Part shown: one piece after another, positions 23,769 through 32,651 of the stretch
How the letters are laid out: the number at the start of each line of letters is the position of its first letter
How positions within the stretch are numbered: position 1 is the first letter of the stretch
NCBI RefSeq assembly: GCF_900182655.1
Contig: NZ_FXTC01000014.1
Span: 58,676 to 122,675, forward strand
Direction of reading: 5' to 3'
Origin: Chryseobacterium rhizoplanae
GTDB lineage: Bacteria > Bacteroidota > Bacteroidia > Flavobacteriales > Weeksellaceae
Length of the DNA: 64,000 bases
Notes under the pieces: model-generated
The model's input: only the letters and a program-made list of their open reading frames with translations
Database searches by the model: none
Told to the model about the DNA's origin: nothing
Position numbers and translations under genes: made by a program

Positions 23769-24284
23769 TCAAAGCTCCTTGATAGAAAGAGCTGTTTTGC
23801 TGTATTTTAAATACGTGACAACAACTTTTGCTCCGGTTTTATATCGGGAATAATCATCCTGATTCACCAAGAGCCTTATTTTTTTATTTTTAGCTGGGCC
23901 GGCAAATGTCAGGTATCCGCCATACTCTGTTGTATCTGAATCAATCACAATGCTTAATAATTTGTTCTTGCCAGTGGTTTTATCTTTTGTCCAGTTCCGA
24001 CGGTCATATCCGGTTACAAGAAGATACATTGTATAAGCAATACCAAACAGCACCAATCCCGCTCCTGCAAACAGAATGTAATCATAATATTTGAATTTGC
24101 TGAATTCGTCTTTAATAAAGAAAGCAGCCAAAGCCATCACAAAAAATGTACAGCCGCCAAGAATAGCAGGCATTACCTGCGTGATTTTTCTTTGATCTGT
24201 TTCAAATTTTTGTATTTCCTCATCACTTAGCGGAATATTCTCCTCCAAATGTACCTCCGTATAATCTGGTTGAATTTCTGACAT
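23769..24284 (-). CDS. Membrane protein of unknown function
   Basis: A 171-residue protein. An acidic cytosolic start (SEIQPDYTEVHLEENIPLSD) is followed by two transmembrane helices at about residues 35-55 (MPAILGGCTFFVMALAAFFI) and 68-88 (YILFAGAGLVLFGIAYTMYL), then a soluble beta-rich C-terminal domain with YGGYLTFAGPAKNKKIRLLV. No domain is recognised. It is transcribed away from the six-helix protein gene at 24419, and the operator-like palindrome at 24394-24412 lies between them. Confidence 0.8.
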   Translation of the reverse strand: MSEIQPDYTEVHLEENIPLSDEEIQKFETDQRKITQVMPAILGGCTFFVMALAAFFIKDEFSKFKYYDYILFAGAGLVLFGIAYTMYLLVTGYDRRNWTKDKTTGKNKLLSIVIDSDTTEYGGYLTFAGPAKNKKIRLLVNQDDYSRYKTGAKVVVTYLKYSKTALSIKEL

Positions 24285-24393
24285 ATCACTTTATTTATAT
24301 TATTTTCTTAAAGTTAGGAATTGCCGGAATGGGATGTGAAAAAAATATCATCAAAATTTAAAACAAATAATTGGTGGATTAAAAATAAATTAT

Positions 24394-24412
24394 AACTTTG
24401 TAATTCAAAGTT
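24394..24412. promoter_or_regulatory. Palindromic operator with -7 box, copy 1
   Basis: AACTTTGTAATTCAAAGTT has perfect 7-bp arms AACTTTG/CAAAGTT around 5 bp. Its left arm overlaps a perfect -7 box TAACTTTG (24393-24400). The same palindrome with one mismatch lies at 26148-26166. A winged-helix regulator gene stands between the two sites, making it the likely binder. Confidence 0.6.
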
Positions 24413-24418
24413 CTTTTT

Positions 24419-25036
24419 ATGGAGACAAAAAACTATCACGAAGACTTATCCCATATCCGTTCCATGATGGAACGGTCTTCCAGATTTATTTCTTTAAGTG
24501 GATTATCCGGAGTTGTTGCCGGATTAACGGCAATTATTGGGGCTATTTATGTATATTTTGTTTTTCAGAGGGAGGGAATCAGCTATTTTGATGGAGACAG
24601 GAATATTCTCGGTCCGGCCCTGGTTAAAGAACTTGTTGTAATTGGAATCGTTATTTTAGTGGTTGCTATTCTTAGTGGCTATATTTTTACCGCTCATAAA
24701 AGTAAAAAGAAAGGATTGAAGATCTGGGATGCCACTACAAAACGGCTTTTGATTACCTTTGCAGTGCCTTTGATAGCAGGAGGCGTTTTTTGCCTGGCAC
24801 TTCTTTATCATCATCTTTTTGTTTTCATCGCTCCGGCAACATTGATTTTTTACGGATTGGCATTAGTATCGGCAGAACGATATACCTTAACGGATGTGAA
24901 GTATCTGGGATATTTTGAAATTGTCTTAGGACTTATTTCTTTATTCTTTTTAGGTTGGGGGTTAGTGTTCTGGGCTATTGGTTTCGGAATTTTGCACATC
25001 ATATATGGTTTGATTATGCATAAAAAATATAAATAA
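24419..25036 (+). CDS. Six-helix membrane protein of unknown function
   Basis: A 205-residue membrane protein. The short cytosolic start METKNYHEDLSHIRSMMERS precedes about six helices (for example SGVVAGLTAIIGAIYVYFVF, VIGIVILVVAILSGYIFT, and the closing pair YFEIVLGLISLFFLGWGLVF / GFGILHIIYGLIM). Similar uncharacterised proteins occur widely in Bacteroidota next to winged-helix regulators. Its promoter overlaps the palindrome at 24394-24412. Its stop overlaps the start of the next gene (TAATG). Confidence 0.85.
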   Translation: METKNYHEDLSHIRSMMERSSRFISLSGLSGVVAGLTAIIGAIYVYFVFQREGISYFDGDRNILGPALVKELVVIGIVILVVAILSGYIFTAHKSKKKGLKIWDATTKRLLITFAVPLIAGGVFCLALLYHHLFVFIAPATLIFYGLALVSAERYTLTDVKYLGYFEIVLGLISLFFLGWGLVFWAIGFGILHIIYGLIMHKKYK

Positions 25037-25656
25037 TGGGAATTGGCTTTGTCATATTGATACATCTTTTCTTCTTATTTGTTTTAAGCTTTATATGTGC
25101 TGTTGTAAGTTGTACAATTACTTATTTTATCAGTAAAAAAGAAAGAAGGAAAAGGAAATTACTATTGGCATTTATTGCTCCATTTGTTGGATTTTATACA
25201 TTCTATATTGTTGGAATTATTGGTTTATCCATTATAACAAATAATAAGAAAGTTGACATCGGTATTGGTGATGCATGGTATGTTCCTTTGAAAAATGACT
25301 ATCAATTATTATTTATTGACTTACCGGAACAAGCGAGCATTAATAAAGAAAATGGACCGACATTGGTTTCAGGAGTTACAAAAGTGGAAGAGTATGGCAA
25401 TCAGATTTTTGGAAAAACTTTTGATAATGAATATTTTTTAGTGAATACAAAAACAGATGAGGTGAAAACTTTTCATACAGAGAAAGAATTGATAGGTTTG
25501 TATGCAGGAAGGAAACTCAATCTGGCAGACGCAACTGAGTTTTATTCAGAAAGGAAAAACGATATTATGGGTTATTGGCCTATGTTTATAGGATTCTTAT
25601 CTCTTCTTGTCAGTTTTGGAGCAGTGTATATCTGGAAGATGATATTAATTTTTTAA
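25036..25656 (+). CDS. Membrane protein of unknown function
   Basis: A 206-residue protein translationally coupled to the six-helix protein. It has N-terminal helices (about residues 7-32 and 47-71, LLAFIAPFVGFYTFYIVGII), an exposed middle domain of about 110 residues (YQLLFIDLPEQASINKENGP, then GKTFDNEYFLVNTKTDEVKT) and a C-terminal helix (MFIGFLSLLVSFGAVYIWKM). No family is recognised. Confidence 0.8.
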   Translation: MGIGFVILIHLFFLFVLSFICAVVSCTITYFISKKERRKRKLLLAFIAPFVGFYTFYIVGIIGLSIITNNKKVDIGIGDAWYVPLKNDYQLLFIDLPEQASINKENGPTLVSGVTKVEEYGNQIFGKTFDNEYFLVNTKTDEVKTFHTEKELIGLYAGRKLNLADATEFYSERKNDIMGYWPMFIGFLSLLVSFGAVYIWKMILIF

Positions 25657-25721
25657 TATAAAAAATTCGCTTCATTCATTATAAATAAAGCGTTCCGGGA
25701 AAAAAGGAAATTTTTAATCCT

Positions 25722-25729
25722 TATTTTTG
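25722..25729 (+). promoter_or_regulatory. -7 box candidate upstream of the winged-helix regulator
   Basis: TATTTTTG matches the consensus. It lies 106 bp before the regulator's ATG, with no gene between. Confidence 0.4.
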
Positions 25730-25835
25730 CACCGATTTTTTAAAGAAAGGAAATTGAATAACCGTGATTCTATTTTGGATAGATCTAAAGAAAATAATCA
25801 GCGTCAGCTGTTCAGAATAATTAAGCTAAAATAAA

Positions 25836-26126
25836 ATGATTAAAATAAATCAGCTCAATAAAGAATTCGAAAGCCGTGTAAGACTGGGCATCATGTCCGT
25901 TCTTATGGTCAACGACTGGGTTGATTTTTCAGAAATGAAAGGCTTGCTTGGAATTACAGATGGAAATCTGGCCAGCCACAGCAATGCGTTGGAGAAAGCA
26001 GGATATATTGAGGTGAAAAAAGAATTTGTCGGGAAAAAGCCCAAGACATCTTACCGTGTTACGCAAAATGGTCGGCAGGCGTTTACAGAACATTTGGATG
26101 CTCTTGAAAAACTACTGGGACGATAG
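25836..26126 (+). CDS. Winged-helix transcriptional regulator (HTH_27/MarR-like)
   Basis: A 96-residue single-domain DNA-binding protein. FESRVRLGIMSVLMVNDWVD, then FSEMKGLLGITDGNLASHSN (recognition helix) and the wing VGKKPKTSYRVTQNGRQAF are typical of the small ArsR/MarR-like winged-helix family common beside membrane-protein genes in Bacteroidota. There is no separate ligand domain and no metal-binding cysteine cluster. Two matching palindromes flank it, at 24394 and 26148, so it probably controls both neighbouring units; this is inference. Confidence 0.88.
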   Translation: MIKINQLNKEFESRVRLGIMSVLMVNDWVDFSEMKGLLGITDGNLASHSNALEKAGYIEVKKEFVGKKPKTSYRVTQNGRQAFTEHLDALEKLLGR

Positions 26127-26147
26127 TCCTAAATTTTTTTGAAAATT

Positions 26148-26166
26148 AACTTTGAATTACAAAGTA
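26148..26166. promoter_or_regulatory. Palindromic operator with -7 box, copy 2
   Basis: AACTTTGAATTACAAAGTA repeats the arms of the site at 24394 with one mismatch at the end, and overlaps a perfect TAACTTTG -7 box (26147-26154). It lies 26 bp before the ATG at 26192. Confidence 0.6.
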
Positions 26167-26191
26167 CTTTATAATTTAAAATTTAAATAAA

Positions 26192-26482
26192 ATGATAACA
26201 CAAAAACAAAAAACAGTGACAATTTATGCCCTTCCATTGGTTTTACTGTGTTTTCCATTGCTGGGAAATCTATTTTCTAAAGAAGTAAACTGGTCAGCTT
26301 CAGATTTTCTGATAGCAGGAGCTTTACTCTTTACAACAGCTTTTTCGATCAATCTGGTCAGGAACAAAATCAAAAAACAAAGTCAGAAAGTTTTGATCTG
26401 CATTTTCATTTTGCTGGCTCTTGCACTGATCTGGATCGAACTGGCGGTAGGGATTTTCGGAAGTCCGTTTGCCGGAAGCTAA
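26192..26482 (+). CDS. Small three-helix membrane protein
   Basis: A 96-residue protein with three hydrophobic stretches (VTIYALPLVLLCFPLLGNLF, FLIAGALLFTTAFSINLV, LICIFILLALALIWIELAVG) joined by short polar loops with a basic middle loop. No domain is recognised. Its promoter carries the second AACTTTG palindrome, so it heads the unit running on toward the Coq4-like and DUF4173 genes. Confidence 0.75.
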   Translation: MITQKQKTVTIYALPLVLLCFPLLGNLFSKEVNWSASDFLIAGALLFTTAFSINLVRNKIKKQSQKVLICIFILLALALIWIELAVGIFGSPFAGS

Positions 26483-26512
26483 ATTACGATTACTTACTAA
26501 ATCTAAATAACG

Positions 26513-26809
26513 ATGAAAGATTCAGAAATAATAGATCTAGGCAGGGCTATATTCGGAGTGTTTTTTTCAGTGGGAACTCTTTGCCTTTTAGGAGCACTCG
26601 TTACAAAGGATGATTGGTTTGCTGGAGCAGGCTACTTGTTAATCATTTTTGGAGTTCCGGTCAACTTATTATGCATACTGGGGTTTTTGACATATGGTGT
26701 TATAAATACATCAAAATTCAAAGAATGTATGATAGCCATTGGTATCCTTTTGATCAATATACCCATTGCAATTTTTTATACAGCTATAGGACTTAATAGT
26801 CTACATTAA
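26513..26809 (+). CDS. Small membrane protein of unknown function
   Basis: A 98-residue protein with three hydrophobic segments (IFGVFFSVGTLCLLGALV, GYLLIIFGVPVNLLCILGFL, MIAIGILLINIPIAIFYTAI). It lies 30 bp after the previous small membrane gene and 12 bp before the Coq4-like gene, so an operon is likely. No family is recognised. Confidence 0.75.
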   Translation: MKDSEIIDLGRAIFGVFFSVGTLCLLGALVTKDDWFAGAGYLLIIFGVPVNLLCILGFLTYGVINTSKFKECMIAIGILLINIPIAIFYTAIGLNSLH

Positions 26810-26821
26810 AATAAATACACT

Positions 26822-27307
26822 ATGAAAAAAATACGCGTTCAGTTTCTGCTTTTTGTGTACGATAAAACTCAGAAATTATACAGAAAATACTTTAAAAAGA
26901 AAAAAAGACAATGGCAGTTCAATGAAAAACAGCTGCTGGAATTTCAGGAAGACTCTCTGGGAAGAAAGCTGGGTGAATTCTACAGGAAGCATGGGTTTTC
27001 AATGATCCCCAAAATGGAAAACCATGATGTACACCATCTGATCACCGGCTGTGGAACCAACTTTGAGGATGAAATCGCCATGCAGTACCTTCTTTTAGGA
27101 AACGGGAAGCTCAATGCGCATCTTTTGGCCGCAATTGTTTTAGGAACGGTTATTCTGCCTGAATATGCGAAAATTTATATCAAAGCCTATAAAAAAGGTC
27201 AGAATATGCGTGCTTTCCATCATTGGGATTTTGAAGGGCTGCTGAGTCAGAAGTATGAACATGTAATGGACTTTATTCAACAGAAAGAAACTATCGTTCT
27301 TCATTAA
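26822..27307 (+). CDS. Coq4-like protein
   Basis: A 161-residue protein resembling COQ4. The motif NHDVHHLITGCGTNFEDEIA (about residues 62-81) contains the HDxxH and downstream glutamate that bind zinc in Coq4. The C-terminal part, AYKKGQNMRAFHHWDFEGLL, also fits. In eukaryotes Coq4 acts in ubiquinone synthesis, but flavobacteria use menaquinone, so the role here is likely different. A basic N-terminus (KKKKRQW) and operon position among membrane proteins suggest membrane association. Confidence 0.8.
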   Translation: MKKIRVQFLLFVYDKTQKLYRKYFKKKKRQWQFNEKQLLEFQEDSLGRKLGEFYRKHGFSMIPKMENHDVHHLITGCGTNFEDEIAMQYLLLGNGKLNAHLLAAIVLGTVILPEYAKIYIKAYKKGQNMRAFHHWDFEGLLSQKYEHVMDFIQQKETIVLH

Positions 27308-27406
27308 ATTGAATTACCATGAAGAAAAATAAAATTCACGCAGTTCACATGGATTGACGAGGTTCTCAAAATTTAATTCTTTCAATCTTTTAGAATTTTA
27401 ATTATC

Positions 27407-28777
27407 ATGAAAACACATCACTATATATTTCTTACCGCCATCCTGTTTGTCATTGTCTTCTACGATCAGGATATTGGCTTGAACCTTGGAATTCTGGGAA
27501 TCATTTATGCCGGATTAACCCTGTTTAAAACTTCTGAGAAAAATAAAACCAAAACCCTGTATATTCTTTTTGCAACAAGCATTTTATCCAGTATAGCATT
27601 TGCATGGTATGGAGATTTTCCTTCCTTTATTGCGATGGTAAGTTCTCTCCTTTTGTTGGGATATAAATCGAAAAACAGGAGATTGAAAATTCTATTTTTG
27701 ATTCCGGTTTTTATTATAAACTGCTGCACTTCATTCTGCCGTTTTTTCAGTTTTGATGAATGGCTGCCCAAAAAGAATATTCCTGGATTATGGCAAAAAA
27801 CGTTTGCTTTCATTTTAATTCCGTTGGTTCTGGTCTCCATTTTCTTTGGGATTTATTCTGCCGGAAGTGATCATTTTGCTGCCTTTTTCACAGATTATGA
27901 ATTGGATATTAATCTATGGCAGGCGTTCTGCCTCTTTGTATTAGGTTTTTTTATTGCTTTTAATTACTGGAACTATGCTGTGGAAAAACTCATCTACAAA
28001 AACAATCATTTTTTGGATAATGATTTTCAACAAGATTCCCGGATACCGAAGGCTGCCTATTCTTTCCTTGATCTGAGTGCCGAAAGAATGAGTGGAGTCA
28101 TATCCTTTATCTTGCTTAATATTTTACTGATCTTCTTTATTATTACTTACAATTATGAACAGTTTTATGAAGCCGTAAAAACACCTGTTCAGCTTTCCGA
28201 AGAAACCCATGAAAGAGTAAATGCCGTCATCATGTCTATTATAATGGCTATCCTGGTTATCATGTTTTACTTTAAATCCGGATTTAATTTTGATCCGAAA
28301 GCGGGATTACTGAAAATCTTAGCCAAAATCTGGATTTTCCTCAATGTTATGCTTGTCATATCAGCTGCTGTTAAAAATTATGAGTATATCGTGAATTATG
28401 CATTTACTTATAAAAGATTGGGCGTTTTTGCCTTCCTTATTTTATCAATAGTAGGTCTTGCTTTGACTTTTATTAAAATTCAAAAGAAAAAAAGAAACAT
28501 ATTTCTTGTCAATACAATGGTTTGGTATTTTTATGGGACCATTTTAGTGTGCAGTTACTTCAATTGGGGAGGTTTCATCACTTCACAGAATATGAAAAGA
28601 AAAGATTTTGCCGTCAACTATCATTTAACTTCTGTTAATTTCAGCGAAAAAGCCCTGTTGAAATATGCGGACGGAAAAAATGATCAGAAACTTAAAAAGA
28701 CTTTGCAGACGAAAGTGAAAAGTGAAACCTCAAAAACATTCCTTTCAAAGATTATCTACTATCAAACCATTCAATAA
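27407..28777 (+). CDS. Multi-helix membrane protein, DUF4173/DUF4153-like
   Basis: A 456-residue integral membrane protein with about eleven helices. FILIPLVLVSIFFGIYSAGS near residue 136, RIPKAAYSFLDLSAERMSGV near 206 and YTYKRLGVFAFLILSIVGL-like sequence near 331 resemble DUF4173/DUF4153 proteins, whose function is unknown. A 99-bp gap precedes it, and the DUF1361 gene follows six bases after its stop. The same pairing with winged-helix regulators is, as I recall, frequent in Bacteroidota. Confidence 0.82.
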   Translation: MKTHHYIFLTAILFVIVFYDQDIGLNLGILGIIYAGLTLFKTSEKNKTKTLYILFATSILSSIAFAWYGDFPSFIAMVSSLLLLGYKSKNRRLKILFLIPVFIINCCTSFCRFFSFDEWLPKKNIPGLWQKTFAFILIPLVLVSIFFGIYSAGSDHFAAFFTDYELDINLWQAFCLFVLGFFIAFNYWNYAVEKLIYKNNHFLDNDFQQDSRIPKAAYSFLDLSAERMSGVISFILLNILLIFFIITYNYEQFYEAVKTPVQLSEETHERVNAVIMSIIMAILVIMFYFKSGFNFDPKAGLLKILAKIWIFLNVMLVISAAVKNYEYIVNYAFTYKRLGVFAFLILSIVGLALTFIKIQKKKRNIFLVNTMVWYFYGTILVCSYFNWGGFITSQNMKRKDFAVNYHLTSVNFSEKALLKYADGKNDQKLKKTLQTKVKSETSKTFLSKIIYYQTIQ

Positions 28778-28783
28778 TCCATC

Positions 28784-29461
28784 ATGAAAAAGCTCGTTGC
28801 GTCTTCAAGGTTTAAAATCAATATGCTCCTGATATTGATGACTGTATTCTGTTTCAGCCTCTCTGCTTTCAGATACTATATCAGTGATACAAAAGTGTTT
28901 CTGTTTCTCAACTGGAATCTTTTTCTGGCATGGATTCCTTTATTACTAAGTTCTTTTATTTTTGCCTTTAATATCAAAAGTAAAATATCACTCATCTTTA
29001 TTATTATCGTCTGGATTTTGTTCTTCCCCAATTCACCCTATATTCTTACAGATCTCTTTCATCTGAGAGCGAGAAATTCAGTACCGATCTGGTATGACCT
29101 GATTGTCATTCTTTCCTATGCATGGACGGGACTGATCTGTGGTTTTATAAGTCTTAACGATATTGAAAAAAGCCTTTCCGAATATGGTAAAAGAAACGGT
29201 ATCAACGCAGTCATTATATTCTTTCTTTTCATGAGCAGTTTTGGAGTCTATCTTGGAAGATTTTTAAGATGGAACAGCTGGGATGTGCTTAATAATCCTT
29301 TCGGCCTGTTCTCTGATATTGTGGTACGGTTTATCTATCCGCTGGAATATACCAAGACGTGGGGTGTCACTGTTTTGATGGGAATTATGCTCAACTTTAT
29401 GTATTTTACATTTAAATGGGTTGAAACAAATAATGATAAAAAATTGAAGCTGGAAAAATAA
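28784..29461 (+). CDS. DUF1361 membrane protein
   Basis: A 225-residue membrane protein with about six helices. The signature FFPNSPYILTDLFHLRARNS (near residue 83), PIWYDLIVILSYAWTG and YLGRFLRWNSWDVLNNP (about 152-168) are diagnostic of DUF1361, a family without known function. It starts six bases after the DUF4173 gene and ends that operon. Confidence 0.88.
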   Translation: MKKLVASSRFKINMLLILMTVFCFSLSAFRYYISDTKVFLFLNWNLFLAWIPLLLSSFIFAFNIKSKISLIFIIIVWILFFPNSPYILTDLFHLRARNSVPIWYDLIVILSYAWTGLICGFISLNDIEKSLSEYGKRNGINAVIIFFLFMSSFGVYLGRFLRWNSWDVLNNPFGLFSDIVVRFIYPLEYTKTWGVTVLMGIMLNFMYFTFKWVETNNDKKLKLEK

Positions 29462-29544
29462 ATCGTTAAACGGATTGGAACAGTTTTAGCATTTAATAGA
29501 ACTCACCAGAATGCTATGTTGGTACATTCTTAAACTTAATTATT

Positions 29545-30084
29545 ATGAAAAAAAGCTTATTGTTGATTCCATTGATTATTATTTCATGTAAAAAAGAACC
29601 TGCCGTGACAAGCGTTCAGGATAAGGATTCTACAGTGGTTACAGAAATGCCGGATTCTGTGGTAAAAGCAGATTCTGTAGCATTGAAAGAAAGAGATTCA
29701 ATCATTAACAATGCTCCTGCCACGAAAGAAGTTCTGCGAAAAGGCGTAATGAGAACTGAAAAAGAAGGGCAGATCATTAGAATAGCTGATGCTACCCAGC
29801 TTCCTTTCACGTTGGGAGAAGAATTTAAAAAAGATGATCAGGAACTTATTTTAAAGCTGACCCATTACGACCGCCCGAATATCAAAGCAAAAATTTCAAC
29901 CAAAGAGAAAGATTTCAATATCCGTTTCAATCAGATCAAACTTCCTAATGGAGACTACGACGGGCCTTTCGGAAGAGAAATTACTTACGATACTCCCGGG
30001 AAAGGTGAAGTATGGCTGATTATCGGTAAAAGTAATATGGCTTCAGGAAATACCAAAGGAAGTTTTACTATAAGTGTGGAATAA
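29545..30084 (+). CDS. Lipoprotein of unknown function
   Basis: A 179-residue lipoprotein: MKKSLLLIPLIIISCKKEPA has a lipobox with Cys15. A low-complexity Ser/Asp/Val linker follows, then a beta-rich domain (VMRTEKEGQIIRIADATQLP and later FGREITYDTPGKGEVWLIIG). It is probably in the periplasm, anchored to a membrane. No family is recognised. The next gene also encodes a lipoprotein, 60 bp downstream. Confidence 0.82.
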   Translation: MKKSLLLIPLIIISCKKEPAVTSVQDKDSTVVTEMPDSVVKADSVALKERDSIINNAPATKEVLRKGVMRTEKEGQIIRIADATQLPFTLGEEFKKDDQELILKLTHYDRPNIKAKISTKEKDFNIRFNQIKLPNGDYDGPFGREITYDTPGKGEVWLIIGKSNMASGNTKGSFTISVE

Positions 30085-30144
30085 GTTCAAATCAATTTGG
30101 TACAATTTCTGCAAACTAAACTCTAAGTTTAAAAATTTAAAATT

Positions 30145-30657
30145 ATGAAAAATATAGTTCTAACAGCAATGGCCGCCTCAGCTGTACTTGTAAGTTGCGG
30201 AACCGTACAGTCGCTGGTTCAGAATACATTTCCATACACCACTAATGTTTTAGTCTCTACAGGGGTTCCTGCAGATAAAGAAGTTTCTTCCACTGCAACG
30301 GCTACCAATGTACAGACATGGTTCGGAGGAAATAATAATGCAAAGATTAAAGACGTAAGAATTTCAGATGCTAAAATTTCTGTTGCATCCCCATCAGGAG
30401 GAAATCTGAGTGCATTCAAAACCGTTAAAATATACGTTTCATCCAACGGAACTGGAGAAAGACTGATCGCATCACGCTCCAATATATCGACCAACTCTTC
30501 CAGCTTAAATCTGGACCTGAATGATACCGGATTCTTGGATGAAATTGTAAAAAGCTCAGGATTGACGGTAAGAACAGTCTATGAACTGAAGAATCAAACC
30601 TCTTCAGACATGAACATTAAAGTAGCCCTGAATTTCAGCAGCGTTCCAGCGCAATAA
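30145..30657 (+). CDS. Lipoprotein of unknown function
   Basis: A 170-residue lipoprotein with lipobox VLVSCG (Cys18). The rest is Ser/Thr/Asn-rich and likely all-beta; INDIV-type strands and NLSAFKTVKIYVSSNGTGER in the middle recall bacterial LEA14-like or adhesin-like sandwich domains, but the match is not secure. A bidirectional terminator (30679-30710) follows. Confidence 0.8.
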   Translation: MKNIVLTAMAASAVLVSCGTVQSLVQNTFPYTTNVLVSTGVPADKEVSSTATATNVQTWFGGNNNAKIKDVRISDAKISVASPSGGNLSAFKTVKIYVSSNGTGERLIASRSNISTNSSSLNLDLNDTGFLDEIVKSSGLTVRTVYELKNQTSSDMNIKVALNFSSVPAQ

Positions 30658-30678
30658 CCGGATAAAAATTAATATTAA

Positions 30679-30710
30679 AAACCCTCTTCCAGTAGTCTGA
30701 AAGAGGGTTT
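30679..30710. terminator. Bidirectional terminator between convergent genes
   Basis: AAACCCTCTT and AAGAGGGTTT form a 10-bp stem, with A-rich sequence on one side and T-rich on the other, between the lipoprotein gene (plus) and the subtilase gene (minus). Confidence 0.85.
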
Positions 30711-30739
30711 GATGTGAAGTAAAATGTATAAAAATCTTT

Positions 30740-32398
30740 TTAAAGTTTTGTGAATTTTTCAACAACTCTTCTTTGGCCTTCATTGATATTGATGATATAT
30801 TGACCCGTTGGGAGCTGTGAAATATCAATTTTTTCATCAGACAAAACAGAACTTTTGATTACTGTACGCCCCTGAAGATTGATGATTTCAAAATCCAGTT
30901 TTTTGTTTTCTGTACTTTGAATCGCAATACTACTGCTGGATGGATTAGGGTAAATTTTAACCTCCAGCGGAGATAATGTTTTTACAGGGGTTGCAAATTT
31001 ACTTTCCAATTGCAGTATCGCATTTTTTACATTAGGAAGAGGCCCGATTTTCTGACCCGTTACAGTACCTCCCTGAGGAATTCCCGTAGAAATTAAAAGG
31101 TTTTTCATCGCAGACGGTGTCAGGTTCTGACCTGTAGTCTGGCGATAGAAAGACTGAATTAAAATAGCTGCAGACGATACTACAGGCGTTGCAGAACTTG
31201 TACCGCTGAAATAATTATAAGTTCTGTTGTTATCATTGTCATATTTGGCATAAGAACCATAGCCCGCAGCAAGAACACTGCTTCCCCAACCCTGAACGTC
31301 CACTCTGTTTCCATAAGTACTGAAACTTAATTTTGAATGGGTAGTATTAGGAGATCCCGCTCCTACAATAATAGCTCCGCTATTTCCTCTGGCAAGATAA
31401 GTTGCGTAAAACGGATCATCCAGATTCTGATTTCCGTTACCCGCAGCTGCGATGACAATAATTCCTGAATCAGTAGCTGCTTTCGTAAGATCCCAGATTA
31501 CATTGTCATACTCTGCAGGACAATATTGGCCGTCTTTTCCTCCGGTCTGCATTTCATACAGAATAATATCGCCTGCCTGGGAAGCATTAATAGACCTGCT
31601 CACGGCAGAAGCTCTGTTGTATCCCACAGTAGTCCATTCCATATATCCTTTTATTTCAGAAGTACTGTAGGCAGCACCCGTAAGCCCGATGTTATCTTTT
31701 ATTGAACCTAAAATACTCACCACTGCAGTTCCGTGGTCACGGTAGTTATTATTAGCTAATCCTGCATTCGGAGAATATCCCGGTTCAAGCTGTATAGAGT
31801 TTTGGTTGGTAAGCATCTCATGCGTTTTGTAAAAACCGTATTCTACATCCCTTACCCGAATATTCTGTCCCGTGATTCCTCTTGACCATGCATATTTTGC
31901 ATTGATTCCCGGATTGTCATTCAGATAGGTCTGGATGCTTTCCAGATCAGGTGTTGCTACAAAAGCGTTAACTAAAGGAGGTTCAATAGGAGTTGCACTC
32001 ATCACAGATACATATTCTATTTCAGGGAACCTTTCAAGGTTGTGAATGATTTTCTGAGTGGTTTCTTCATTTTGAAGAGGCAGATCAGCCTTATAAATTC
32101 TTTTCAGTTTCTCTACAGATTCTGAGGAATTTCCGATGGCTTTGCTGTTTCTGGCCATTTCATCAAGCTTGCCGTCTGTAAAATCCAGATCGTATTTGAA
32201 TGAAATTTTATTTTCTCTTGAAAATCTCTCCAGATCAGCATTTCTGCTGAATGCTGTTTTTTCTGAATTAATGCCCTTTGAAAAGCATACATAGATGATG
32301 GAATTTTGATCCTGATTCAGTTTGGGCTGGCTTTCCTGACCAAAAGACAGGGAAGAACAGAACGCAAACAATGCGAAAAGGTTGATTTTTGTTTTCAT
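30740..32398 (-). CDS. Secreted S8 (subtilisin-like) peptidase with T9SS sorting domain
   Basis: A 552-residue serine protease. After a signal peptide (MKTKINLFALFAFCSSLSFG) and a pro-region of about 140 residues comes the S8 domain: aspartate in RVRDVEYGFYKTHE (near 179), histidine in NYRDHGTAVVSILG (near 219), oxyanion asparagine in IAAAGNGNQN and serine in FSGTSSATPVVSSA (near 400). The C-terminus (LEVKIYPNPSSSSIAIQ; LPTGQYIININE) is a type A T9SS sorting tail, so the enzyme is released or anchored at the cell surface. Confidence 0.93.
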   Translation of the reverse strand: MKTKINLFALFAFCSSLSFGQESQPKLNQDQNSIIYVCFSKGINSEKTAFSRNADLERFSRENKISFKYDLDFTDGKLDEMARNSKAIGNSSESVEKLKRIYKADLPLQNEETTQKIIHNLERFPEIEYVSVMSATPIEPPLVNAFVATPDLESIQTYLNDNPGINAKYAWSRGITGQNIRVRDVEYGFYKTHEMLTNQNSIQLEPGYSPNAGLANNNYRDHGTAVVSILGSIKDNIGLTGAAYSTSEIKGYMEWTTVGYNRASAVSRSINASQAGDIILYEMQTGGKDGQYCPAEYDNVIWDLTKAATDSGIIVIAAAGNGNQNLDDPFYATYLARGNSGAIIVGAGSPNTTHSKLSFSTYGNRVDVQGWGSSVLAAGYGSYAKYDNDNNRTYNYFSGTSSATPVVSSAAILIQSFYRQTTGQNLTPSAMKNLLISTGIPQGGTVTGQKIGPLPNVKNAILQLESKFATPVKTLSPLEVKIYPNPSSSSIAIQSTENKKLDFEIINLQGRTVIKSSVLSDEKIDISQLPTGQYIININEGQRRVVEKFTKL

Positions 32399-32600
32399 GC
32401 GATTTTGTTAAATGGTTGTAAATCAGTTTTGATTTATACCAAAAATAATAATAAAATAAAAACAAATCACATTTTTGTGAATTTATTTTTTTATTTCTTA
32501 TTTCTTCCTTATGTAGAAGACTTTCATCAATTCTTCATAATAAAGCTCACAGGTTTCAAAAAACGTTGAGGTTTGGAAAATATATCTTGCATGATTACAA

Positions 32601-32629
32601 AAAACCATTCAGGATCGCTGAATGGTTTT
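32601..32629. terminator. Terminator at the end of the dtd operon
   Basis: AAAACCATTCAG and CTGAATGGTTTT form a perfect 12-bp stem around GATCG. It stands 23 bp beyond the stop of the minus-strand gene at 32652. Confidence 0.85.
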
Positions 32630-32651
32630 GTTGAGGCATAGGTTTTAATTT

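Noticed and set aside
27321..27359. Tiny gene between the Coq4-like and DUF4173 genes
   Set aside because: The frame encodes only 12 residues without a leader or conserved feature.
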